A stretch of 8,490 bases of DNA from Alphaproteobacteria bacterium (GCA_016742295.1 JACVCA010000041.1:1-8490), one strand, 5' to 3'. Shown: positions 1-6,479, counted from the first letter of the stretch. A program made the numbers and translations. Notes: generated from the sequence alone by a model not told the origin.

Positions 1-48
1 GATTTTAAAAATTTCTTCCCATTCCTTGTCTTTAATGAAATAATTCAT
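1..48 (-). CDS. Partial transposase N-terminus, IS5-family-like (runs off left edge)
   Basis: A minus-strand ATG (complement of 46-48) opens a frame that stays open for 16 codons to the window edge, reading MNYFIKDKEWEEIFKI. An AGGAGA ribosome binding site lies 9 bases upstream (complement of about 58-63). The pattern 'F-I-x-D-x-x-W-E-x-I' at the very N-terminus is how many IS5-type transposases with the DUF4096/PF13340 domain begin. The assignment comes from recalled family resemblance on a very short stretch. If correct, an insertion sequence sits exactly where the prophage's portal, capsid and terminase genes should be, and its transposase is transcribed away from the phage genes. Only the N-terminus is visible, so DDE residues cannot be checked. 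It could instead be an unrelated small gene or a chance ORF. Confidence 0.45.
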   Translation of the reverse strand, partial: MNYFIKDKEWEEIFKI

Positions 49-50
49 CT

Positions 51-88
51 TGGTAGTTCTCCTGTGTTTTCCCATTGGAAAACTACCA
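51..88. repeat. Nested inverted repeats in the presumed IS terminal region
   Basis: TGGTAGTT (51-58) pairs perfectly with AACTACCA (81-88) around a 22-base loop. Inside it, GTTTTCC (66-72) pairs with GGAAAAC (77-83) around a 4-base loop. The two stems overlap at 81-83 and so exclude each other. The structure lies in the 5' leader of the minus-strand transposase-like gene and includes its ribosome binding site within the larger stem's loop. It could be part of an IS terminal inverted repeat or a translation-limiting hairpin. The true IS boundary cannot be fixed from one end. Confidence 0.4.
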
Positions 89-112
89 CCTTTTCATAAA
101 ATCTTAAATCTT

Positions 113-160
113 GTTCACAGAACCTAAAGTACGCTCCGCAGGCTCACCGCTCGTCCGCAG
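113..160. repeat. GC-rich intergenic repeat-like patch
   Basis: A short GC-rich stretch sits in an AT-rich intergenic region between the IS-like end and the first phage gene. It holds the palindrome GTTC-ACA-GAAC (113-123), the words CAGAACC (118-124) and TAAAGTAC (125-132), and a direct repeat of TCCGCA (135-140 and 154-159). CAGAACC and TAAAGTAC occur in the same order on the minus strand of the element at 7088-7214, there with about 10 extra bases between them. That suggests two diverged copies of one dispersed element in opposite orientation. The rest of 1-211 holds no other gene that I can see. Confidence 0.35.
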
Positions 161-211
161 AATAACAGCCATTTTTAATCTACCTTAAATTACCTTATTG
201 AAGGCCTCATT

Positions 212-814
212 ATGCACTTAAAACTAATCACGCCACCTGGCGGAGAGCCTGTCAGCGTTGAAGAAGCAAAAAGATATTTACGTGTGGAAGCAGACGAGGA
301 TCAAGAGATCATTGCCAATCTTATTACAACAGCTCGCTTGGCTGTCGAGAGCTATACAGGGAGAAACCTCATGACGCAAACTTGGAGATTGACTCTTCAT
401 CAAACAAACCCTGCTTTGAGTGCTTGCCTGATTTCTCCCTTTAATCGGAGAAAAGCCACCATAAAATTGCCTGGAAATCCCTTTATCTGTCTCCAGGGGC
501 ATCCAAAATTAGTCAGTCAAAGCGCAGAGTGGGAAATTAAAGATTATCACGTTGTCAAAGGGCTTTCTCAAGCTCTATTAGGGCTCCATGGACTGAGTCT
601 AAATGAAACACAAAGCTTGCAAGTGGATTTCAGGTGTGGGTATGGAGATAGTCCTGAGGAAGTTCCTCTAACTTTCCGTCAAGCGATTTTGATGTTGGTT
701 GCTGAACTCTATGACAATCGTAATGGCCAAAGCTCCCATCCCACACAGCCTGCTTTTATCAATGATGCAGTAGCTTGTCTTCTTGAGCCATTGCGTTGCT
801 TAGCAGTAATATAA
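212..814 (+). CDS. Phage head-tail connector protein, gp6-like
   Basis: This 200-residue protein matches the head-tail connector family (HK97 gp6-like / phiE125 gp8-like). In siphophages and GTAs such proteins form a ring below the portal and start the head-to-tail joint. The diagnostic N-terminus is visible: a 'ITPP...EPVSVEEAKRYLRV' start, then acidic 'DEDQEI' and the helix 'ITTARLAVESYTGR' at about residues 35-52. The remainder resembles the family's C-terminal part, with 'PLTFRQAILMLVAELYDNR' at about 153-171. GAAGG (200-204) lies 7 bases before the ATG. It is the first complete phage gene in the window and is followed after 10 bases by the head-closure gene, the usual order. No promoter is evident just upstream, so the natural one was probably further left and is now cut off by the IS-like element. 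Confidence 0.85.
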   Translation: MHLKLITPPGGEPVSVEEAKRYLRVEADEDQEIIANLITTARLAVESYTGRNLMTQTWRLTLHQTNPALSACLISPFNRRKATIKLPGNPFICLQGHPKLVSQSAEWEIKDYHVVKGLSQALLGLHGLSLNETQSLQVDFRCGYGDSPEEVPLTFRQAILMLVAELYDNRNGQSSHPTQPAFINDAVACLLEPLRCLAVI

Positions 815-824
815 AGGAGACGAT

Positions 825-1163
825 ATGTTGCAAATTGGACATCTGCGTGAACGTGTTACGCTTCAAAAGCGGGCCCGCATTCCTGACTCACTAGGGGGAT
901 ATACTTATACTTGGGCTGAAGCTCAAACGGTTTGGGCTTATATTGAGCAAATAAAAGACAAAGCACTCACTCAATCAAAAAATAATAAATGCAAAAAAAG
1001 CATGAATAAGTTCTATTATAAGATCCGTTTTAGGCATGGAATAAAGATATTTTCAGATATGCGCCTTAAGTGGGGCTCACTGCAATTACAGGTTATGGGT
1101 GAACCTGTTTCAGATCCTTTTAAAAAATGGCTTGATGTCACAGCCTATTCAATTCGGAGCTAA
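825..1163 (+). CDS. Phage head closure / head-tail adaptor protein (SPP1 gp16-like, Phage_H_T_join)
   Basis: A 112-residue protein with the hallmarks of the Phage_H_T_join family (PF05521), small beta-barrel proteins that seal the capsid exit channel and dock the tail. Visible signatures are the start 'IGHLRERVTLQKR', then 'DSLGGYTYTWAEAQTVWAYIEQI' at about residues 21-43, a 'YYKIRFRHGIKI' strand at about 64-75, and a C-terminal strand ending in 'WLDVTAYS'. Length is normal for the family (about 100-120). A strong AAAGGAGA (813-820) overlaps the stop codon of the upstream connector gene, so the two are probably translationally coupled. The Lys/Asn-rich stretch near residues 48-62 looks like a surface loop. 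Confidence 0.85.
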   Translation: MLQIGHLRERVTLQKRARIPDSLGGYTYTWAEAQTVWAYIEQIKDKALTQSKNNKCKKSMNKFYYKIRFRHGIKIFSDMRLKWGSLQLQVMGEPVSDPFKKWLDVTAYSIRS

Positions 1164-1165
1164 TC

Positions 1166-1588
1166 ATGAATGATTATGGACTTTTTAACGTAATACGTAA
1201 GAAGCTGCTTAAGAATAAAACTTTTCGCGATCTAACTTCTGAGATTTATACGCAGGTACCCGATGATATTAGTCCCCCTTATGCCTTGATTGATTTTTGT
1301 GATTTTATTGAAGATCGACCTTTTAAGCCCTCCAGGGTTCTTTTACAGGTCAAAATCAAAATTGTAACACAATACCATGGCTTAAAAGAGCTTCATCAAA
1401 TCATCGAAGCTATACATAAAACGCTAGAGCATCAAGCTCTTAAAATTGCAGAAACTGACAGTCAAAGAGCTTGCAAAGCTCAATTCCGTATAAAACATTT
1501 TAAGGCTGATATTTTGCCTGATGGATATAGTAGGGTGGGTGAAATTTTATATGAAACAAGACTATCATTTAAAGGAAGTATTAGATGA
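1166..1588 (+). CDS. Phage tail terminator / tail completion protein, DUF3168-like
   Basis: A 140-residue protein placed and patterned like DUF3168 (PF11367) tail completion proteins, the GTA gp8 equivalent, which cap the head-proximal end of the tail tube. Supporting features are an N-terminal helix (about 5-30), the 'YTQVPDDISPPYALIDF' segment (about 28-44; the family often has a 'vyd.vP....PYv.ig' stretch there), a basic beta strand 'RVLLQVKIKIVTQYHGLKELHQIIEAIHKTL' (about 57-87), and the closing 'YETRLSFKG' strand. CGGAG (1154-1158) precedes the ATG by 7 bases, and the start lies 2 bases after the previous stop. The stop overlaps the next small ORF by ATGA. Family assignment is fairly strong from context and pattern. 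Confidence 0.75.
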   Translation: MNDYGLFNVIRKKLLKNKTFRDLTSEIYTQVPDDISPPYALIDFCDFIEDRPFKPSRVLLQVKIKIVTQYHGLKELHQIIEAIHKTLEHQALKIAETDSQRACKAQFRIKHFKADILPDGYSRVGEILYETRLSFKGSIR

Positions 1589-1734
1589 AGGAGACCGATT
1601 CATTTCCAAATCAGCTTGGTGAAGAAAATACATTTGATTCAATCAAGTATGATGCAATTGATGATATAGAAGATTATTTCCGCACAAGTGCTCTAACGCG
1701 CGTTTCAATTCTGCCACGATGGATCATTTCTTGA
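1585..1734 (+). CDS. 49-residue ORF, possible remnant of a deleted tail gene
   Basis: This ORF starts in an ATGA overlap with the DUF3168-like gene, the typical coupling of a real downstream phage gene, and runs 49 codons to TGA at 1732-1734. The product is acidic in the first two thirds ('LGEENTFDSIKYDAIDDIEDYF' region) and contains no motif I recognise. It occupies the slot where siphophages and GTAs encode the major tail protein. From 1697 the frame of the next gene (one base over) is also open and reads RAFQFCHDGSFLEFKGVY directly into that gene's ATG. The pair looks like two pieces of one or two longer genes joined by deletion or frameshift. It could also be a genuine small protein. No function is assigned. 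Confidence 0.4.
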   Translation: MKETDSFPNQLGEENTFDSIKYDAIDDIEDYFRTSALTRVSILPRWIIS

Positions 1735-1750
1735 ATTTAAAGGGGTTTAT

Positions 1751-2254
1751 ATGAGTGAAACTGATTTAAAGCTAAGCTGTGGCGGGTTGCCTCCGTGGTC
1801 AGCACGAGGCTGTACCCAAATCTTGAGGCCCATTCCAACGGGGGATTTGCGCCGTACCGTCAATGGACAACTCATTTATACAGGACTACAAAGCCATCAG
1901 AAATATCAATCTTTGATACAATGCGAAGATAAAACCCCGATTGCCCTTGATGGCTTATGGAGGGGAAATGAGATAGAAGTCAGCTGTATCCAACCTTTGA
2001 CCCAACGGATGACGGGTCAAGTATGTAGGCTTGATCGTAAGCCTATTATTGAAACTGTCCAAGCAATCGAAAACAGGGGGCAGCCACTTGTTATTGCAGA
2101 CATAGAAGGACAGGATGTTCGTCTTGCGAGTTCAATTCAACAAGGCTTTATCACTTATTGTCCCATATTACAAATGCGCATTGTTGATTTTGGATATAAT
2201 ATAGATGAGTGGGGGCTTAAAAATGGCTGGTATCTGAAACTTGAAGAAATTTAG
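1751..2254 (+). CDS. Phage tail-region protein, function unknown
   Basis: A 167-residue protein starting at ATG 1751 behind AAAGGGG (1739-1745, spacing 5). Segments 'LPPWSARGCTQILRPIP', 'RRTVNG', 'QKYQSLIQCEDKTP' and 'LDGLWRGNEIEVSCIQPLTQ' (residues about 13-85) resemble conserved parts of structural proteins encoded near tail genes in many proteobacterial phages. I recall this pattern but cannot name a family. The C-terminal part ('FITYCPILQMRIVDFGYNIDEWGLKNGWYLKLEEI') looks like a beta-rich closing domain of the same protein. There are no membrane segments or signal peptide. It is the last plus-strand phage gene before the reversed permease gene. The same frame is open upstream to 1697, so it may once have been longer. 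Confidence 0.6.
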   Translation: MSETDLKLSCGGLPPWSARGCTQILRPIPTGDLRRTVNGQLIYTGLQSHQKYQSLIQCEDKTPIALDGLWRGNEIEVSCIQPLTQRMTGQVCRLDRKPIIETVQAIENRGQPLVIADIEGQDVRLASSIQQGFITYCPILQMRIVDFGYNIDEWGLKNGWYLKLEEI

Positions 2255-2369
2255 ATATACATGTACCCCCTCTTCATTCATCATTTGCTATCTACATACT
2301 TTTATATTGCAATTGCATGCTAGTACGTTAAAGAAATGTTAGATTAAATTTATGGAGCCTTTATAAACT
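2255..2369. other. Short AT-rich gap between convergent genes
   Basis: This gap separates the end of the phage tail-region gene (plus) and the end of the permease gene (minus). It contains the 10-base palindrome TGCAATTGCA (2308-2317), overlapped by GCATGC (2315-2320). No stem followed by a T-run was found for either direction, so neither convergent gene has a recognisable intrinsic terminator here. No ORF worth calling. Confidence 0.4.
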
Positions 2370-3407
2370 TTAAGCAACCAGCTTCTGCTTAATTTTAGCT
2401 TTAGACTGCAATGAAGCTGTGCCTTTATTCATCTTCGCATCCTTCCGACGCAGATGCGTCTCGTAATAGGCAATTGTCAATGTACTGAAAATAATAATGG
2501 CAGCTCCAATAAGAGCCATCAAACCAATGAGCTCACCAAAGAGAATGAAACCAAACCCACTGGCAAAGAATAATTCAACATAACGGTAAGGTTGTAAAGC
2601 TGAAATTTCTGTAGCAGCGAAAGCTTTCAGAAGACAATAAAGAATTAAGTTAGCGCCTGCCCCTAAGCAGAGTAGCCACAAAACTTCCATAAATGAAGGC
2701 ATTTGCCAAACCATATAAGCAGGGGCCGCACCAATGCAGGCTGTCCCGGCTGCAAAATAAAATAGCATCGTTAAGTCACTTTCTTTACTGACCATAATTT
2801 TATTCAAAATATCGCTTGCAGCAAATAAAATAGCTGCACCCAAAAGCCATAAGGCACCTATATTGAAGTTCATAAAGGAAAATTGCGAATCGCTAGCATT
2901 TGGCTGTAAAACAATCATAATGCCAATAAATCCTGCAACTGTTGCTAATGTGCGTTGCCAACCAATTTTTTCACCTAATACCACAAAAGCCATAGGTAAA
3001 ACAAAAAGTGGGACAGTTTGCGCAATCGTACAGGCAATGACAAGCGGAGTCGCAGCTACACCCGCACACCAAGCTGCAATAGCACCGTAGCCTAGAAGTG
3101 CGCGTGCAATATGAAAACCTGGCCGCTTGGTCTTAAAAGCACTGCGGTTAAAATAAAGCATGACTGGTAAAAGGGTTAAAGTCATAAAGAAGAGGCGCAG
3201 GAATGCCACTTGCAGGCTTTCAAGCCTTGTCCCTGCAAGGCGCGTGAAGACGTCATTAAGACTGCTTATAAGGCAGACGAGGATAGCCCAAAATACACCT
3301 TGAGTGTAGCCACGCTGATTGGACCATTTCCAGAACTTTAAAAGAGGTGCAATAGGCCCTAGATAGAGCGGAAGGGAATTCAATTTACTTTGGTTTATAC
3401 TATCCAC
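2370..3407 (-). CDS. EamA/DMT-family 10-TM permease
   Basis: A 345-residue inner-membrane carrier of the drug/metabolite transporter superfamily. Ten hydrophobic segments fall at about residues 37-54, 66-86, 100-118, 121-143, 151-167, 183-200, 210-232, 241-262, 268-291 and 293-314, giving the two tandem five-helix EamA halves (about 38-167 and 184-314). A 36-residue N-terminal extension and a Lys-rich cytoplasmic tail (319-345) flank them. 'VVLGEKIGW' after helix 4 and 'LFGELIG' between helices 9 and 10 are the paired E-bearing motifs typical of the family. The start is GTG (3405-3407) with AAAGG (complement of 3415-3419) 7 bases before. The substrate is unknown. Relatives in intracellular alphaproteobacteria include an S-adenosylmethionine importer, but I cannot place this protein with it. 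It sits reversed inside the phage tail cluster, so it is either a cargo gene or a later insertion. Confidence 0.88.
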   Translation of the reverse strand: MDSINQSKLNSLPLYLGPIAPLLKFWKWSNQRGYTQGVFWAILVCLISSLNDVFTRLAGTRLESLQVAFLRLFFMTLTLLPVMLYFNRSAFKTKRPGFHIARALLGYGAIAAWCAGVAATPLVIACTIAQTVPLFVLPMAFVVLGEKIGWQRTLATVAGFIGIMIVLQPNASDSQFSFMNFNIGALWLLGAAILFAASDILNKIMVSKESDLTMLFYFAAGTACIGAAPAYMVWQMPSFMEVLWLLCLGAGANLILYCLLKAFAATEISALQPYRYVELFFASGFGFILFGELIGLMALIGAAIIIFSTLTIAYYETHLRRKDAKMNKGTASLQSKAKIKQKLVA

Positions 3408-3429
3408 AGCAAGACCTTTATTTAAAAAA

Positions 3430-3457
3430 TTGAAATTTCATTGGGTACAGTTATGAA
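3430..3457 (+). promoter_or_regulatory. Candidate promoter for the downstream tail genes
   Basis: TTGAAA (3430-3435), a 16-base spacer and TATGAA (3452-3457) form a weak sigma70-like promoter pointing to the 627-residue tail gene. Its -10 overlaps the -10 of the oppositely directed candidate for the permease, so the two would compete if both are real. The matches are modest and could be chance in AT-rich DNA. Confidence 0.25.
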
Positions 3458-3479
3458 CTAAAAGCCTTGGCCTTGTCGA
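3450..3479 (-). promoter_or_regulatory. Candidate promoter for the permease gene
   Basis: On the minus strand, TCGACA (complement of 3474-3479; 5 of 6 to TTGACA) is followed after 18 bases by CATAAC (complement of 3450-3455; 4 of 6 to TATAAT). This lies about 43 bases upstream of the GTG start. A reversed gene inside a plus-strand operon needs its own promoter, which favours this weak match. Confidence 0.35.
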
Positions 3480-3560
3480 GAAAATTTTTAGGAACTGCAT
3501 TACTGAGATATCGAAAAGTCATTAAAAGAGGGCACAATAAATCTATCAAAAGAGGAAGAG

Positions 3561-5444
3561 ATGAAACTTTATTTCGCGTGGGTGGAAAAAGCTGAAAAGT
3601 TTAATCCTGAGATACATGAAAGGGAAGATGAATACATCTTCAATTTAAAAATTAACCAAAGAGAGGGAGGCATTGCAATTGCTCAAATTGAGGTCTTGAA
3701 TCCTAAACACGGCCTATTACAACAGGGACGTTATAAATATTGCTATATCTCGTATAGAGAGGCCCAGAAAAATCACCTGTTGTTTAAAGGCGCGCTGATT
3801 GGCATGCCGATTAAAATTGATGGAGAGGTCGTATGTCTTCAATTTACGAGTGCATCAGAAGATCATTTCAAAAAACTTCAAGATGTGTATCAGACCCTCA
3901 AAAAACCACCTTTTTTTGATGAACTTTTCATGGATGAACATGCCCGTGATGAACCGGTTGAAGCTTTAGAAGCACGTCCAGCCCTTTATTATTTTTGTAG
4001 AAAAACCGGCGATATACGCCTTTCAGGTTTTTTTGAAGGAACTTCTCATATCGATTTAGGAGAAAATTTTTATAGAGATAGCCTTAAAGTTGAAGTTGGC
4101 CAAGCTCCTTTATGTGCTGTGGACGTTGTGCTAAGTGCTCAATGGAAACAACAGGCTGAAGGTTACCAAGATCTGAGCCCTCTCATTGAGGCACAGTTTC
4201 CGGAAGGCCTTGTCAATACTTTAACTGGAAAAGATTTAACTGCAAAATGGTGGAAGGCAGGGGAGCGAATTGGCCATTCCGCCTATTGGATCGAGGAGAG
4301 TGAGCTTGAGGAAGTTAATCCACCTTCGACAGGAGGTTTAAATCTTTACCCCAAATCTTCAGTTGCAGTATGGCAAGCAGATGAAGAGGGGGGTGAAAAG
4401 CGCCAGATATGTTTTAAACGCTCGTGGTACAAACCCACCCTGAAGATTGGCTGGAATTACCGTCAAAAACGTCAAGAAACATTGAATTTCACCTTAAACC
4501 ATTTAACCCAAAATCTACTACCAGATAATCAAAGACGCCTTAAGCTCAAGCTTAGCTTACAAAATATTGTTGGTGAAAATCATAGATGGCGGCCTTTACA
4601 TAGTTATACCCAAGGCTTCAATGTTGTGTATATGAATACAGTGTACACCTGTCTGACTTCTCATATTTCAGCAGATACCTTTGAGTCAAAATTATGGCAA
4701 AAGAAAGGCAACAATTCCCATGTTCATGAGCAGGCCGGCCGTTCAAGTTTCTTTTTAACCGATCGCGGCTTTGAAGCCTTTAAACACGCTGTTGAAATTG
4801 CACGAACTCACTTAGCTGCAAGCGCACGAGCAATTACAATTAAAATTATGGGTGATTTCGAACAACTGCATCATATTACTACTGATCATACAGTGACTTT
4901 GCAGGATGATCGTTTACCTGGGGGTACCGTGACGGGAAAGGTGATTGGTTATAACCTCCAAGCAGATGGTAAGACAGGGAGACGTTTTGTTCATATATCC
5001 TTAGGAGTTGCAATTGGTTTGGATCAAAGATCGATTGAACTGCCAGCTCCTGTATCTGAAGATGGCTATGTCGAAGCTGGCTTTTGTACAGCTGATTACC
5101 AGGTCATACCTGAAGAATACGGCAAAACAATATCAGGCATTATCTACAAACATTGGTATGACCAACAGCCTACTGCAGGTGTTTTATATCCTTATGCTTT
5201 GACTGCTTCAGATATAGTTTGCAACCTAAGTGTTGAAAACAATGCTGTGCATCAAAATCAGCATATTTTTATTCATCAATATCCTAAATGCAGTAATCCC
5301 AAAGCTGCTCTTCGCGAAATTCCTACGGACATACGTCTTGAAATGTTGAATTTGTCATCTTGGGAAACCCTTAAACATGAAATTTTCGTTGATATACCAG
5401 AGCCCTGGTCAGCTCCCCAGCATATTAACTTGCAAAGCCTATAA
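3561..5444 (+). CDS. Large phage tail protein, probable tail tip/hub with binding-module-like insert
   Basis: A 627-residue protein with no named family that I can assign with confidence. The N-terminal 110 residues ('FNLKINQREGGIAIAQIEVLNPKHGLL' region) resemble the beta-barrel start of phage baseplate/tail-hub proteins. Residues about 341-383 form an aromatic-rich module (W343, Y349, Y356, Y360, C362, 'SHIS', W379) resembling small chitin/carbohydrate-binding modules (CBM5/12 type). The 192-residue protein encoded downstream carries a similar one. The C-terminal third ('HHITTDHTVTLQDDRLPGGTVTGKVIGYNLQADGKTGRRFVHISLGVAIG', about 435-490) looks like hub-type beta structure. No TM segment or signal peptide. 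GAGGA (3552-3556) precedes ATG by 4 bases; TAAGGAG at its stop starts the next gene. The likely role is tail tip structure and host surface contact, inferred from size, order and module. Position after the permease suggests it was once continuous with the genes before 2254. Confidence 0.65.
   Translation: MKLYFAWVEKAEKFNPEIHEREDEYIFNLKINQREGGIAIAQIEVLNPKHGLLQQGRYKYCYISYREAQKNHLLFKGALIGMPIKIDGEVVCLQFTSASEDHFKKLQDVYQTLKKPPFFDELFMDEHARDEPVEALEARPALYYFCRKTGDIRLSGFFEGTSHIDLGENFYRDSLKVEVGQAPLCAVDVVLSAQWKQQAEGYQDLSPLIEAQFPEGLVNTLTGKDLTAKWWKAGERIGHSAYWIEESELEEVNPPSTGGLNLYPKSSVAVWQADEEGGEKRQICFKRSWYKPTLKIGWNYRQKRQETLNFTLNHLTQNLLPDNQRRLKLKLSLQNIVGENHRWRPLHSYTQGFNVVYMNTVYTCLTSHISADTFESKLWQKKGNNSHVHEQAGRSSFFLTDRGFEAFKHAVEIARTHLAASARAITIKIMGDFEQLHHITTDHTVTLQDDRLPGGTVTGKVIGYNLQADGKTGRRFVHISLGVAIGLDQRSIELPAPVSEDGYVEAGFCTADYQVIPEEYGKTISGIIYKHWYDQQPTAGVLYPYALTASDIVCNLSVENNAVHQNQHIFIHQYPKCSNPKAALREIPTDIRLEMLNLSSWETLKHEIFVDIPEPWSAPQHINLQSL
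4581..4709 (+). other. CBM5/12-like aromatic module within the 627-aa tail protein
   Basis: Residues about 341-383. The spacing of aromatics (W, Y, Y, Y, W) and the 'VYTCLTSHIS...F.S..WQ' string match the module at residues 75-118 of the 192-residue protein ('LYICQSPHIS..F.SN..YWQ'). Modules of this kind bind surface glycans in other phage and enzyme proteins. Binding here is inferred, not shown. Confidence 0.45.
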
Positions 5445-5454
5445 GGAGAGTACA

Positions 5455-6369
5455 ATGGATTTAGAAAAAGGTATCCGAGCCCAAAGCATAAGACCCTATC
5501 CATCTGGCTATTGGGAGCCACCAACGGCAAGCCATTGGGAGAAAACAATTCTAGATACCTCTAAACAGTACTTGCGCACTGATGAAGACATTGAATCTTG
5601 GTCGTGGCCCGAAGAAGTTTGCTTAAGAGTGCTATGGCGCAGGAGTGAGTTAGAGGTACGTTCGACAACTGCTCAGATCGTTACTTCATCTGATCAATAT
5701 AATCCCTGCAACTTTTATGATCCACATTCATCAGATAACCCTGAATTTGCTAAACAGGCGTCATGTAAAGCCGTTGAATTAATTTATCAGGGGACTGGTA
5801 GTTACTATCTTCATGGACAGTCTCATATAGTGCAAGGATATAAATGTGAAGTAGGGCAATTAGATATCAATCCTGATGGGCTTATGTATAAAAAAATATT
5901 CAGAGTGCAAAATGCAGGAGAACTTATTGTTCGCCGCTATAGACTTAATGCCACCAGTTGGCTTGTCACTCCCCCTTTAAGACCTGATAAAGCTGCATTA
6001 AATTTGGTTCCGCTCTTAAGCTATGGCGGGTATTGTAAGCCTAGTTCTGCACTGAGTGATATCGAGCAGGTTTATGCACGCATTACTTACCAAGGGCAGC
6101 AAACCAGCCTTGAGCTCAAAAGCCAGTCATATCTTACTGAAAAAGGTATCGCGCCTCCGCAAGGTGGAACAATTGGACGTAATTTATACTGCGCTGTAGA
6201 AGATATTAGTAAAGATGAGACCTTAAGTTTAGGAGGAAACCTACAAAGTGGCTGTGTCAAACTGAAAATTATTAATCACGGAGAGTCTAGAATATATTCT
6301 TCGGTTTCTTATCGGCAAAAAGATCTTAAGAGTCAGGTTTTTGATCTAACATTTATTCCACAGCAGTAA
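5455..6369 (+). CDS. Phage tail-cluster protein of unknown function, 304 aa
   Basis: The chosen start is ATG 5455 with AAGGAG (5443-5448) 6 bases upstream, overlapping the stop of the 627-residue gene. An in-frame ATG at 5377 would overlap that gene by 68 bases and has no good ribosome binding site. The 304-residue product begins 'MDLEKGIRAQSIRPYPSGYW'. It is Tyr- and Ser-rich in the middle ('GTGSYYLHGQSHIVQGYKCEVGQLDINPDGLMYKK', about 117-151) and ends with a probable beta-rich domain. There are no membrane segments, signal peptide or recognised enzyme motif. Co-transcription with the large tail protein and the fibre-like protein suggests a minor tail or distal tail component. I do not recognise a family. 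Confidence 0.6.
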   Translation: MDLEKGIRAQSIRPYPSGYWEPPTASHWEKTILDTSKQYLRTDEDIESWSWPEEVCLRVLWRRSELEVRSTTAQIVTSSDQYNPCNFYDPHSSDNPEFAKQASCKAVELIYQGTGSYYLHGQSHIVQGYKCEVGQLDINPDGLMYKKIFRVQNAGELIVRRYRLNATSWLVTPPLRPDKAALNLVPLLSYGGYCKPSSALSDIEQVYARITYQGQQTSLELKSQSYLTEKGIAPPQGGTIGRNLYCAVEDISKDETLSLGGNLQSGCVKLKIINHGESRIYSSVSYRQKDLKSQVFDLTFIPQQ

Positions 6370-6383
6370 GGGTAAAATGGTTG

Positions 6384-6392
6384 TGTGGATAA
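6384..6392 (-). other. Single DnaA-box consensus match
   Basis: TGTGGATAA is the reverse complement of the DnaA box TTATCCACA, located just after the stop of the 304-residue gene. It stands alone, without further boxes or an AT-rich unwinding region next to it, so it is most likely chance. Confidence 0.15.
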
Positions 6393-6440
6393 TTTCAAAA
6401 TACTTCTTCTTGAATGCAGGAGATTTGTATCATCTATAAC

Positions 6441-6459
6441 CCCTTGATTGAATTAAGGG
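6441..6459. promoter_or_regulatory. Intergenic hairpin upstream of the fibre-like gene
   Basis: CCCTTGAT (6441-6448) pairs with ATTAAGGG (6452-6459) with one G-T pair and a 3-base loop. It is followed by a C-run (6468-6473) that could pair with the AAGGG arm instead, giving an alternative fold. There is no T-run after the stem, so it is not a convincing terminator. It lies just before a perfect -10 element. Confidence 0.35.
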
Positions 6460-6473
6460 ACTTCAAACCCCCC

Positions 6474-6479
6474 TATAAT
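6474..6479 (+). promoter_or_regulatory. TATAAT -10 element before the fibre-like gene
   Basis: A perfect TATAAT lies 27 bases before the ATG of the 192-residue gene, in the 137-base gap after the 304-residue gene. No good -35 is found at 16-18 bases: TTGAAT (6448-6453) is 20 bases away and TTGATT (6444-6449) is 24. Promoter use is possible but uncertain. Confidence 0.35.

Noticed and set aside
278..502. Minus-strand ORF of 74 codons inside the connector gene
   Set aside because: Lies entirely within a gene with a clear phage family signature; its product has no family features.
2308..2320. TGCAATTGCA/GCATGC palindromes as an attachment site or operator
   Set aside because: Short AT-rich palindromes with no matching copy elsewhere in the window and no integrase or repressor gene nearby.
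2863..3090. Plus-strand ORF of 75 codons opposite the permease
   Set aside because: Antisense shadow of a strong 10-TM transporter gene.
5276..5548. Minus-strand ORF across the junction of the 627- and 304-aa genes
   Set aside because: Opposite to two well-supported genes with good ribosome binding sites; no motif.
6384..6392. Perfect DnaA box suggesting a replication origin
   Set aside because: Only one box, no cluster, no replication gene nearby; a 9-base match on either strand has a fair chance of occurring once in 8.5 kb.
6377..6439. 20-codon ORF with an AGGG-like site after the 304-aa gene
   Set aside because: Very short, no recognisable motif, and a weak site formed mostly by the preceding stop region; best treated as leader sequence.
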